Shown piece after piece: positions 48,100 to 58,990 of a stretch of 64,000 nucleotides of DNA. The translations under genes were made by a program, and so were the position numbers. The DNA is from Mercenaria mercenaria (lineage: Eukaryota > Mollusca > Bivalvia > Venerida > Veneridae). The notes beneath the pieces were generated by a model, which did not search any database, had not been told where the DNA came from, and was given only the letters and a program-made list of their open reading frames with translations. The stretch spans positions 5,330,501 through 5,394,500 of the forward strand of contig NC_069367.1 of the NCBI RefSeq assembly GCF_021730395.1, in the 5' to 3' direction. Within the stretch, counting starts at the first letter, position 1. The number at the start of each line of letters is the position of its first letter.

Positions 48100-49677
48100 A
48101 TCACCAGAAAATTTGTAATTTTGAATATTATTTTATGATTTTAACATAGATTAATGAGGAATTGAATCCCCTTTCAATACATGTAAGTTATATTTTAATT
48201 CATGAAATAATCGTCATTTAAACCTATATACCGTTCATCTGTATTGTTGCGGCACTTGACATTTGACTTAACGACATTAAACAATAAACAACACAACAGA
48301 ATATTTCTTGTCTTTACCACAATATTTCATGTCATATGCATCAATAACTGTGTGAAAATGAATCAGATATCATTCAAGAAACAGTCATGTGTACTTCGAA
48401 CAACAATAGTCAGCCATTGTCATCATGTGACGTCACATCACTAATTTCGCGGTATAGGTCAACAATTGTGGCAATCAAACTATCATAGGTTTAAAAACAC
48501 TAAATATTATTCAAACATTTAAAAACTATCTAAGTCAAATTTACAGGAACACTCAAAAGTCTTTAAACGCCAATTCAAACGTTTTATATTATCTGTTTAC
48601 AATGGCACTATTGAAAGTATTCTCCTCTGGGCAGTGGACACACCAGATATTTTGCAAGTTAACCACAAGGTCGCGGGCGTGGTCATAATGTATTGGAGCC
48701 TAAGAATTGTAGTATTACTGAATATTTTCTATCTGATACTAATCTAACATGTTCCAAATCACTGCTCAGCATCATGGGTTTATTTTGAGGAGATGGTCGC
48801 GGGGCCCCTAACACCTCTTCCCCTTTAAAATCCGTCGAGTTTAGAAGTTTTGATGTTCGCCTAATACTGATATTTCAGTCATTTTAGTCTAGCTGGGGGA
48901 TGTTACGTAAAATTTGGTGTTCTCTAACCTATTGGCGGGACTTAATTTGCATAATTAATGAGGACAAATGCCGAACGGCTGGTAGACGAACTTGTAATCA
49001 TATCAGATATTTGCTTAATTAATGGATTTTTTTGATTTTTGCTATAGATATGTAAAAATACGCTTTTGATAAATATTGATAGATATTTAGCAAGGTAACT
49101 GCAGGTAAGAATGTTTTTCGCTAGCATGCGTAAAATAGGACACGAACTTTGACTTAAAACACCATAATTATAGGTGGCGCAACTCAAATACCGTGAAAAT
49201 AGTGATGTCGAGTATAGCATGTAAAGTGTTCGCAGCGATGAGAATTTCATCGGAAGTTGCTTCAACTATTTTGGTTATTTGAGTGTTTGACGCGAGTGGG
49301 GATATTGCCCATATGAAAAAAAAATCTCTGTATTTCCTAGGATTGCGTCAGATTAGTTGGATTATGTCTATTAGTATTAATTTTATTATTCACACAGACT
49401 GAAAATAAGGTATATGTATGTAAAATTTAAGATTATAACATTTTCCATGCAGATCAGATCTCCATAGAACATTTGACAACAGTGTAAGATTGTGATGCCT
49501 ATGAGTACTAAGTTGAATAACTTATGCATCATTTGTTGAATTAAAAGACATAAAATAAAAAATGCGAAACCAGACATTCAGGTATGATAACTAATTAATT
49601 ATGTATGCAAGTATAAGTTTTCTGTGCATTCTTTTAATTTATTTGTAACTGATGAATTATTTAATTAAAAATTTAAC
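48100..49677. other. Spacer without recognised features
   Basis: AT-rich. The minus frame 48942-49265 has no recognised domain. Confidence 0.45.
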
Positions 49678-49716
49678 TACAGTCTACTCGGGTATTCTGA
49701 ACCAGTTTTCATAAAG

Positions 49717-50003
49717 GAAGTGTCTAGCCGTACGGTAACTGGATGCCTAGCCTGCATTCTAGCCGTCCGGTTCCCGGACAGCTAGAAAAACCTCGGGATT
49801 TTCTAGCCGTCGGGTAATAGATCTCCTAATGAATAAGTAATGATACCTGTTATTTACTAAAGATATCGATACTTATCTGCTAACCAAATTTTGTGTGAAT
49901 AGATATATACTAAAGATTTACTTTTAATCGTCTTGAATAAATCTCTGCATTATTCAGCAGATAAAACAAAAGTCTGTCCTGTTACCGGACAGCTAGACAC
50001 TTC
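49717..50003. mobile_element. Nested 287-bp inverted-end element
   Basis: Left GAAGTGTCTAGCCGTACGGT and right ACCGGACAGCTAGACACTTC are near reverse complements. CTAGCCGTCCGG-type words recur within. It sits just inside the left end of the larger TIR element. Confidence 0.6.
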
Positions 50004-50119
50004 AAAATAATTATTTTGAATTAAAAAATAAAACCCTAATGAAAGCTGTATATATTTATGCCCCCCTCCCCCTTCAAAGAAGGAGAGGTATACATATTGT
50101 TTTGCAGATGTAGGTTGGT

Positions 50120-50720
50120 CTGTCTGTTGGTTGGTATTTAGACCAATCTGTTTCCAGATGATAACTCAAGAACGCTTGGTCCTAGGATAGTGAAAGTTGA
50201 TAGGGACGTTGATCATGACCAGCAGATGACCCCTATTGATTTTGAGGTCAGTAGGTCAAAGGTCAAGCTCACAACTGGAACAGTTAAACTGTTTCCGGAC
50301 TATAACTTGAGAACATTTGGGCCTAGGATCATGAATTTTGATAGGGAAGTTGATCATGATCAGCAGATGACCCCTAATGATTTTGAGGTCAATAAGTCAA
50401 AAGTCAAGGTCACATGGACTTGAAACAGTTAAACGGTTTACGGATGATAACTTAAGAACCCTTTGGCCTAGGGTCATGAAACTTGATAGGGAGGTTGGTC
50501 ATGACCAGAAGATAAACCCTATTGATTTTGAGTTCAGTATGCCAAAAGTTAAGGTCACAGTGACTTGGAACAGTTAAATGGTTTCCGGATGATAACCTTA
50601 GAACGCTTGGGCCAAGGACCACGAAACTTAATTAGGAGGTTGGTCATGACCAGCAGACGTCCCTATTGACTTTTAGGTCAAAGGTCAAGGTCACATTGAC
50701 CCAGAACAGTAGAACCTTTG
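50120..50720 (+). repeat. Tandem block, about 130-bp unit
   Basis: Four to five units with ACCAGCAGATGACCCCTATT, TTTTGAGGTCAGTAGGTCAA, AGGTCAAGGTCACA and GTTTCCGGATGATAACTT. Frames through it are artefacts of the repeat. Confidence 0.8.
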
Positions 50721-51867
50721 TGTACAGTGACCAAATAATTTCTTTTCCTTGTGAAATTACTGAATGTATCAAGGCGGGTATTTTGTGTTCTACGAGCTCT
50801 TGACTTGTTATTGTTACATTTTCAACATGCAGACAAACCGCCATTTAGTGTAACACGTAGTGGATTGTAAAATGGTTCAGACTTACTATTGACATGAGTT
50901 CAAGGCATTTTTAAATGAATTGGGTAACACTAGGAAATATTTAATGGTGGTGAAAGGAAAGTGAGGTAAATATGTTATATATGAACAACTATTTGGTATA
51001 GAATAGAACAGACATAACAGGGTTCAAATTTAGACAAGCATACAAGCTAACTGCTAGTGGAATTTTAAAATAGCTAGTGGGTTTGAAATGTACTAGCTAA
51101 TTTCAGCTAGTCAATAATATAGCAAGCAAATGTCTTCAGAGCTTTAATAAAGTTTAACTGTTTTGAAGGTACACATTTTTCTTCATGAAAGGAATGTTAT
51201 CATTTATGTTTATGATATTTTATTGTTCAACAAAAATGGCACAAACTATTTTAAGCTAATAGAAAACATTTTTGTTTGTGACTGGCTACTTACAGAGATC
51301 AATCAGTAAGTTTTGGCCAGTAAAATATTAAAAGAGTAATTAAATATTATTAACTTTAGCCGGTAGCTTTTCATTTTAGCTTGTGATCAAAAAGGGCACT
51401 AGCTAATTTCAGCTAGTACAAACTATTGTTAAATTTGACCCCTGACATAAGAACAGTGATTAGGAATACCCCATATTTAATGACTTTTGTTTAATATAAA
51501 CAACTTTTTTTATATGTAATGTTAAAGCATTTATATATCTAAAGTGTGATAGGTATATATTGCACACCATGTCCATGTATTATTTATCTGTGTACATCAC
51601 CTGACAATAAGTAAGAGTCTCTTGAAGAAAACAGCTATATATATTTTCTCGGCAAACCTCGAGTCAATATACAACATACTTAAACTGTGTTTTTCGCTTG
51701 AACAATTGTTAAATGATATAACCAACGATTGTTTAATATGCACAGATGCTTAATGATTGCAAACATAACCTTTTTTTAATGTTGCTGAAATAATTGTTGT
51801 CATCTGCTGTAAAATGTTTAGGGTGGCCCGCGTTTTAGACTGATTTGGAATACCCGAGTATAGACTG

Positions 51868-52289
51868 TAATAGAAAAAAATCTTTTGTTGTGGGGTTGTT
51901 TATTAATTAATTATTAACTAATTAATGTCTATTGATTTGGCATCTTAAACAATGAAATGGATGCTAATAGCTAGTTATTAACTTAGATATTCTGTAAGCC
52001 AAAAATAGAAACGCTACTGAAACACCCGTTGTGTGGATAAGAACACTGATCGGCACGACCGCAATGCTAATAAGAAAAAAAAAAAAACAATAGCACAACT
52101 GCAAGCGACAGACACTTCCAATAGTGATACCCATGTTTTGTTATAGGTCAATATTGATGACTTTGAATTTTCAGAAAATGTGAAAAAAATTCTGCAATTC
52201 TCCTATTACAGGTAGTTGTATCTAAACATCTATTTGGATAGCTGTTTCATCTGTTTTAATATAAAAATTTAAAGCTGCATGACTTTAAA
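51868..52289. other. Spacer
   Basis: AT-rich with TTAATTAATTATTAACTAAT near 51902. No feature is supported. Confidence 0.4.
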
Positions 52290-53340
52290 ATGGGTATATT
52301 GCCGCGTTAGTCATTCTGTCTTGGTGCGAACAGTTTCTGCACAACAGCTTGAGAATCACTTGACAGTCAGAACCTTGAAACTTGATAGCTTGATTGGGCT
52401 TATCAAGTAGATTACCCTTATAGTTTTAGGTCAAAATTCAAGGTCATAGGTGCCTGAAACTTGAAAATTGTTTCTGCCCAATAACTTGAGATTCACTTGT
52501 CCCAGAACCTTCCAACTTGGTAGTAAGATAGGGCATTATCAAGTAGATGAAATTGTAGTTTTCGGGGGTCAGTAGATCAAAAAGTCAAGGTCACAGGGGC
52601 CAGAACCATGATAATGGTTTCCGTCCAGTGATTTGAGAACCGAATGACCCAGAAACTTCAAACTTGGTAGCATGATTGGATTTATCAAGAAGATAATTCC
52701 TGTAGTTGGGGGTCATTAGGCCAAAGGTCAAGGTCACAGGGGCTGGAACATTGAAAACAGGTTCCACCCAATAACTTGAAAACCACTAGATCCAGAACGT
52801 TCAAAGTTGATAGTATGATTGGGCCAAAGAAGTACAAGATGGTCCATACTGTGTTTGCTATGAGTTAGTCAAAGGTCAAGGTCTCAGGGACCTGAACCTG
52901 ATAAACGGTTTATGTTCAATACTTGAGCGCATGATTTGGCTTATGCAGTGGATGACCCTAATCATTTTTGGGGTCAAAGGTCAAGGTCACAGGGGCAGAA
53001 ACCTTGAAAATGGTGTCCTCTCTATAAATAGGGAATTATTTTGCCCAGAACGTACAGTTTATAGTATGAGTGGGCTTATCAAGTATATGACTCCTACTGT
53101 GTTTGGTATCAGTAAGTCAAAGGTCAAGGCCAGAGGGGCTTGAACCAGAAAAATGTTTACATTCAATAACTTGTGAACCACTTGACCTAGAATCTTCAGT
53201 CTTGAAAGCATGATTGACAATTTAAAGAAGATGAACCCTATAGGTTTTGGGGTTAGTAGGTCAAATGTCAAGGTCATAAAGATCATGGGACAGAAAATGG
53301 GACAAGCCATAATTTGGGGCACGATGGTTTTATGAATAGT
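52290..53340 (+). repeat. Tandem block, about 135-bp unit
   Basis: Seven or so units share GTCAAAGGTCAAGGTCACAG, AATAACTTGAGAACCACTTG-type and TGATTGGGCTTATCAAGTAG words. The family is related to, but distinct from, the block at 50120. The frames 52931-53143 and 53059-53322 are artefacts. Confidence 0.8.
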
Positions 53341-53551
53341 TCTTGTTACAATATAGTACGTACCGTATCAGTAGGGGAGCATCCATAAGCAGATTTCCCA
53401 TTAGTTTGGGCTTCTAACTTTCTTTCAACATTTTAAAATCAGTCTGCTGAACCGTAATAAGTCGTCTTCTTGATTTTATGTCTGACACTTTAGATGCTCA
53501 GCTATTTATCGTTCTGATTACTGTTTAATTTCAGAAACACTATCAAGTAAA

Positions 53552-55943
53552 ATGGCCTCCAGTGACAGAGAGTTATCAGACTGTATAAATGACTTCACAC
53601 TCGATATCTACAAGCATGTTACCAGTCAACAGCCTTCAGGTAAAATCACAAAATTCAGTGCTTTTCCCATTGATTTGGGAAAAACATGTTGTGAAAAATC
53701 GAAAAAAAGTTTTTGTTATTAAATTGGTACATTTAAAAAAGAATTGGTTATAAATGCATTGTGTTATCATATTTCCTTTTATTTTAAGTGTTTAACGTTA
53801 ATTGGGTAGTCTTGACTGAAAAAAATAAAGAACATAACAACAAAAAACTGTTCTTTGCCTTTGAAATTGCGAAAAAAACATTTACCATTGGGATTTGGGC
53901 CAAACTTTGGCCCTAAATCAGCATGTGTTAATCGTCTTGCCTTAATATTGTACCCTATTCCACCCCTAGCTAAAGCAACACTTTTGGAGGGTTAGGAAGG
54001 GGCACTTAAATTTGCCCTTGTCTGTACATATGTCTGTTCATCTGGATGTCCGTTTCACTTTGTCTGTCCAAAGTTTTATCGTGTTTATCTAAATAAATAG
54101 TTTCCCTAGTGTCATCATACCTCATAAGATTGTTAACCAGCATGTGAAGTTGTGCACCTTGGGTTTTGTTAGACATTTCACACAGTAAGACCAGAGTATT
54201 GACCCTTACCTTTATCTGAAACATGTTTAAAGTTTGTTTGTTTGTTTGTTTTGGGTTTAACGCCGTTTTTCAACAGTATTTCAGTCATGTAATGGTGGGC
54301 AGTTAACCTAACCAGTGTTCCTGGACTTTGTACCAGTACAAACCTGTTCTCCGCAAGTAACTGCCAACTTCCCAACATGAATCAGAGGTGGAGGACTAAT
54401 GATTTCAGACACATTGTCGTTTATCAAATCGTCACGGAGAGTAGAACATACGCCCCGCACGTGGATCGAACTCACGAAGCCGCGATCCGTAGACTAACGC
54501 TCTTACCTACTGAGCTAAGCGGGCAGGCTGACATATTTAAAGGGTTTACAAGTTTGTGTCTCTGGTGACTCAAAAAGTCTGATAGTAATATGATCTGATT
54601 CTCTTTGCACACTCGATGTTAAGACAATGGACCCGTAAAAAAAAAACTGTCGGTAATTTCCGTTTTATTTCGTTTGCCCCGTTTTTAATTTCGGTATTTT
54701 CCGGGTGTCAACGAATATTTCTCGTATGAGTTACAGTAATGACCGAAGAATACCGAAATAATGGACTGGAATACGGAAATGCACGGAAATTGCCGAATGT
54801 ATTTACGGGTTTGTTGAACGAACCAATCATCTGACTGTTTTCTTTTCTTCAGGAAATTTGTTCATGTCTCCGAGCAGTATGATGGTAGTTTTGACAATGC
54901 TACACGTTGGTTCACGCAACAAGACTGAAGACCAGATGACACAGGTTCTCAAGCTTGAGAAACTGGATAAGAAGGCTATACTTAGACACATGGAGACTTT
55001 TGTCAGTACTCTCAAAAAGGGAAGTAAATCTGTCACTTTGAGTACCGCTAATCGGTTGTTTCCGCATACCGATAAGACGATCCTCCGAGACTATATTTCG
55101 CTTGTTTCAGAACATTTCAAGGCGGAGATTAAGTCGATGGATTATACCACAAACGCGGAAGGAGCACGAGTTGAGATAAACAAATGGGTTGAAGGGGAGA
55201 CCAATAGCAAAATCAAAGACTTGCTCCCTGGAGGTTCATTGAATTCGCTGACAGCAATGGTGGTTGTAAATGCCATATATTTTAAAGGGAATTGGGCAAC
55301 ACAGTTTGAACCCAAAGATACGAAGAAGAGCACTTTCACAAAACTGAACTCAGACAAGGAACACATAGATATGATGAGCAGGCGCATGAAGAAAGCAAAG
55401 TATGGTGAAAACAGATCGCTTGCCTGCAAAACTCTCGAGCTGCCATATGAAGGGGAAGAACTGGCTATGATTGTTGTTTTACCGAATACCAATGATGGGT
55501 TACTTGCCCTTGAGAAACAGCTAACTCTTGAGAATTTGCAGAGTCTGGTGTCTGGGGTCCACCCAGGAACAGTTGACGTGTCTTTACCGAAGTTCAAACT
55601 TGAAACTTCCTTGGAGCTGAAAAAAGTTCTGTCTGCTTTAGGGATGAGAGATTTGTTTCAGGATGATGCTGACCTGTCTGGGATGGGGAAAGATCTTTAT
55701 GTGTCGCAGGTGTATCACAAAGCATTTGTGGATGTCAATGAAGAGGGTACAGAAGCAGCTGCCGCTACTGCTGCTGTCGTGATGAAAAGATCTATACAGA
55801 GGACGCTGGATTTCAAGGCCGACCACCCTTTCCTTTTCATGATCTGGGATCACAGGCTTAAAGTCCCCTTGTTTATTGGAAGGTTTGTAGAGCCCCCTAG
55901 CACTGCTGGACCAGGCTTTCAGCAAACGAAAGATGAATTATAA
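53552..55943 (+). CDS. Serpin with C-terminal KDEL, reactive centre Met-Lys-Arg|Ser (copy 2)
   Basis: Exons 53552-53639 and 54853-55943 join in phase 1 to 392 residues. Roughly four in five residues match copy 1. GNLFMSPSSM, VNAIYFKGNW, DVSLPKFKLETS, the hinge EEGTEAAAATAA and DHPFLFMIWD are all present, so it should be inhibitory. P1-P1' is Arg342-Ser343, with Lys at P2 and Met at P3: a dibasic site, which trypsin-like proteases and proprotein convertases cut. The tail QTKDEL is an ER-retrieval signal. Known precedents are amphioxus Spn1 (KDEL tail, Met-Met-Lys-Arg centre) and Drosophila Spn4A (HDEL), which inhibit furin-type convertases. A signal peptide is not seen; the frame is open to the splice acceptor 17 nt before the ATG, so a leader exon could precede. 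The intron holds a SINE and a MITE. Confidence 0.93.
54233..54528 (-). mobile_element. tRNA-derived SINE, family B, in the serpin copy 2 intron
   Basis: Read on the minus strand: GCCCGCTTAGCTCAGTAGGT (box A), GTGAGTTCGATCC (box B), the body with GTTGGCAGTTACTTGCGGAG, and an (AAAC)n tail. It is the same family as 29050-29345. The head is close to a tRNA, but the copy carries the SINE body. Confidence 0.82.
54631..54810. mobile_element. MITE of 180 bp in the serpin copy 2 intron
   Basis: Ends ACCCGTAAA and TTTACGGGT, with TCGGTAATTTCCG and CGGAAATTGCCGA inside, form the inverted termini. It lies 42 bp before the second coding exon. A remnant is at the same place in copy 1 (36655-36713), and a relative is at 11791-11932. 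Confidence 0.7.
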
Positions 55944-56009
55944 GTACAGTACATTATGTACTTTATGTAATTTAAAACTTTGACTATGATAATGTGCTTT
56001 AAACTGACA

Positions 56010-56241
56010 TGAGCCACGCCATGAGAAAACCAACATAGTGGCTTTGCAACCAGCAAGGATCCAGACCATCCTATGCATCCACGCAGTCTGGTCTGGATCC
56101 ATGCTGTTAACTTCAGAAGCCTATTGTAATTAGAGAAACTGTTAGCTAACAGCATGGGTCCTGACTGCGCAGATGTGCAGGCTGGTTTGGATCCATGCTG
56201 GTTGTAAATTCACTATGTTGCTTTTCTCATCGCGCGGCTCA
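56010..56241. repeat. Palindromic repeat element, copy 6
   Basis: From TGAGCCACGCCATGAG to CTCATCGCGCGGCTCA, 67 bp after the stop codon of serpin copy 2. It is placed like copy 5 beside serpin copy 1. Confidence 0.85.
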
Positions 56242-56377
56242 TATACTGTTCACTACAGAAGCTACTCTTCAAATTTCTGAAAATGCACCTGTATTTAAAT
56301 GTATTATTTATAACAGATTTTGCTTCCACAGTTTGTTAAGTGGTTTGTGACAATTTTCACTTGTAAATGTACTAAGT

Positions 56378-57566
56378 TTTTTAGCTTACCTGAGCAATGC
56401 TCAGGGTGAGCTATTGTGATCACGCTGTGTCCGTCGTGCGTCCGTGCGTCTGTCCGTTGTGAACAATTGTATTTAAAAAACATCTCCTCCATAACCACTG
56501 AATGGATTTTGATGAAAGTTGGCATGGTTGTTCCTTAGATGGTCCTCTACCAAAGTTGTTCAAACGGTTCCGCTTGCTTGCACATAGGGGCTGCCAGAGG
56601 TAAAAATAGAAAAATCTTCAAACGACATCTCCTCCTAAATCGATGGTCCGATTTTGAAATAATTTCACACAAATGGTCCTTATGTCACCCTCTACCAAGA
56701 TTATTCAAATTATATTGATTCGTGAAAAAACATGACCGCCAGAGCTAAAAATAGGAAAATCTTAAAACGACATCTCCTCCTAAAGCGATGGTACAATTTT
56801 GAAATAATTTCACATATCAGATTGTCCTTATGTCACCCTCTACCAAGATTGTTCAAATTATGTTTGATTCGTCAAAAAACATGGCCGCCAGAGGGCGTGG
56901 TCACTTTTCCCTATACAATGTATGTATATAGTGGAAACTTTAAAAGTCTTCTTGTGTGAAACTACTGGCCCGATTTTAGAATAATTTTACAAAAATGGTC
57001 CTTGTGTGAACCTCTACCAAGATTGTTCAAATTATTTTGATTTGTCAAAAAACATGGCCGCCAGAGGACGTGGTCACTTTTCCCTATATGTATAGAGTGG
57101 AAAACTTTAAAAAATCTTCTTGTGTGAAACTGCCAGCCCGATTTTAAAATAATTTTACACAATGCTTCTTATGTGACCCTCTACCAAGATTATTCAACTT
57201 ATTCCGATTTGTCAAAAACATGGCTGCCAGAGGGCGTGGTCACTTTTCCCTTTATGTATACCATACTTGTCCAAATTATTGCCCTATGGTCAAAAGATGG
57301 CCACATCCATATGTTCGACATGTACTTGCTATAGGCTTTTATTTTAGAAACTCTGAAAATCTTCTTCTCTGAATCATTAATAGCTAGAGCCTTGATATTT
57401 GGCATGTGATGTCAGATTTGTAATGTCTGCCGTAACTTTTCAAATTACTGCCCTAGGTTCAAAAATATGTGTGACATGTATGTATGGAAGAAACCCAACT
57501 CTGTACTTATACAAGCATACTTGAAGCCTTGTATACAGGTGAGCGCTTTAGGGTCAATGACCCTCT
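56378..57566 (+). repeat. Tandem-cored interspersed repeat, about 1.2 kb
   Basis: Starts TAGCTTACCTGAGCAATGCT and ends near GGGTCAATGACCCTCTTGTT. Five or so inner units share ATGGCCGCCAGAGG, CACTTTTCCCTATA, CTCTACCAAGATTGTTCAAA and CCCGATTTTGAAATAATTT. It is absent from the matching place beside serpin copy 1, so it is a later insertion. Confidence 0.75.
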
Positions 57567-57784
57567 TGTTAAGTATTACATTAAATTGTAAGGATAAAAT
57601 TTAGGTTTTACAATTTCTATAGGATATTTTCTTTATATACTTATACGCCGTTTAATTAACGAAAGCATATTTAAATGATTTTAGATTATACAATTTTCGT
57701 ACTTATTTTTCACATTTTGCATTATGGATTTGTACATTAAAGTGTTAAAGAAATGTAATTACTTTTAATTATCTTATGTGACGT

Positions 57785-58330
57785 CTATTTTCATTCATGC
57801 CACGCAATCTGCAATATTTTCCTCCATCTCACGAAACCTGTGATATTTTCATTTTCCATCCCGTGAAATCTGCGACATTTTCGTCCATCTCGCGTCACGA
57901 AACCTGTGATATTTTCATTTTCCATCCCGTGAAATCTGCGACATTTCCGTCCATCTCGCGTGACGAAACCTGTGATATTTTCATTTTCCCTCCCATGAAA
58001 TCACAATATTCTCATCCATCCGGCAAGATCAGCGATATCGGTTTCACCCATCTCACGAAATTTGTGATATTTTCACCCATCCAATGAAACCTCGATAATT
58101 TCATTTTCCATCCCATGAAATCGCAATATTTTCATCCATCCAGCAAAATCGTCGATATCAGTTTTACCCATCGCACGATTCTGTGGTAGTTTCATCCATT
58201 CCACGAAACCTGCGATATTTTCGTTGTCCGTCTAATGAAATCTGATATTTTTATTTACCATCCCACGAAACCTGCGATAATTTCGTTTTCCAGCCCATGA
58301 CATCTGCGATATTTTCATCCATACAACAAA
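57785..58330. repeat. 29-bp minisatellite downstream of serpin copy 2
   Basis: About 18 diverged units of GCGATATTTTCATCCATCCC plus ACGAAATCT. The unit length and core match 38395-39450, and the sequence just before both arrays also matches (TTTTTCACATTTTGCAT, then TGTAATTACTT). Confidence 0.9.
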
Positions 58331-58990
58331 TTTAAGCTTTTCCTGATGTTGATAGGAGATTAGAAAGAAAAATGTCACCACAAACAAGTAAACTTTTTTT
58401 TACAGAAAATTTGAAAAGTTACTGTCACGTCTGTTTGGATTCAAATCTTCCATTTATTAGACATTTACGTTGTACGAAATTGCAGAGCTAGAAACTATTT
58501 TTAACATAACAGCGACTATTTGCTTTTAATTTTGGCCAAAAATGATCGTAAACTGGTGGTAATTCGGGCAACAAAGATTCTGCAAGGGTAAATCATGTTT
58601 TTTACGGACAGTTTGGGATTCAGTTTAACACTGAGTTTTCCGTGAGTTAGCACTAGAGGGCTGAAATCACATCCTTTATATTATTTTCAAGAGTATTTGC
58701 GCAGATTTTGCGTTTGATTGATTTCGGTCCGTTTTAGAATTTAAACATGAATTGCGTCCATTCTTTAGAATTATTACAAAGATAAACCCAGATATCGGTT
58801 CAAAAGCCATGTATCCGTCACGTGTGCCACGCTTTGTACCTAAAAGTTTGGGACGCATCATGACGTGCAGAGATTTATTTGTTGAGACCTTTTTGATATA
58901 CAATATAGTATTCAAATGACTTCATTTTACAAGTGTCGAGTTGTTACGGCTTAGATTCACCGATTTGTATTCGAAACTTTGCTCTGTGTG
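58331..58990. other. Spacer without recognised features
   Basis: No gene or clear repeat. The minus frame 58676-58915 has no domain. Confidence 0.4.

Larger units (their letters stand above)
49680..51867. mobile_element. TIR element of 2.19 kb with TA flanks (Tc1/mariner-like ends)
   Basis: Ends CAGTCTACTCGGGTATTC and, reversed, CAGTCTATACTCGGGTATTC lie next to TA at 49678-49679 and 51868-51869. A CAGT start with TA duplication suits Tc1/mariner. There is no transposase frame. It contains the smaller inverted element at 49717-50003 and a tandem block at 50120-50720. Confidence 0.65.

Noticed and set aside
54453-54528. tRNA gene
   Set aside because: Box A and B are good, but the copy continues into the SINE body and tail shared with 29050-29345.
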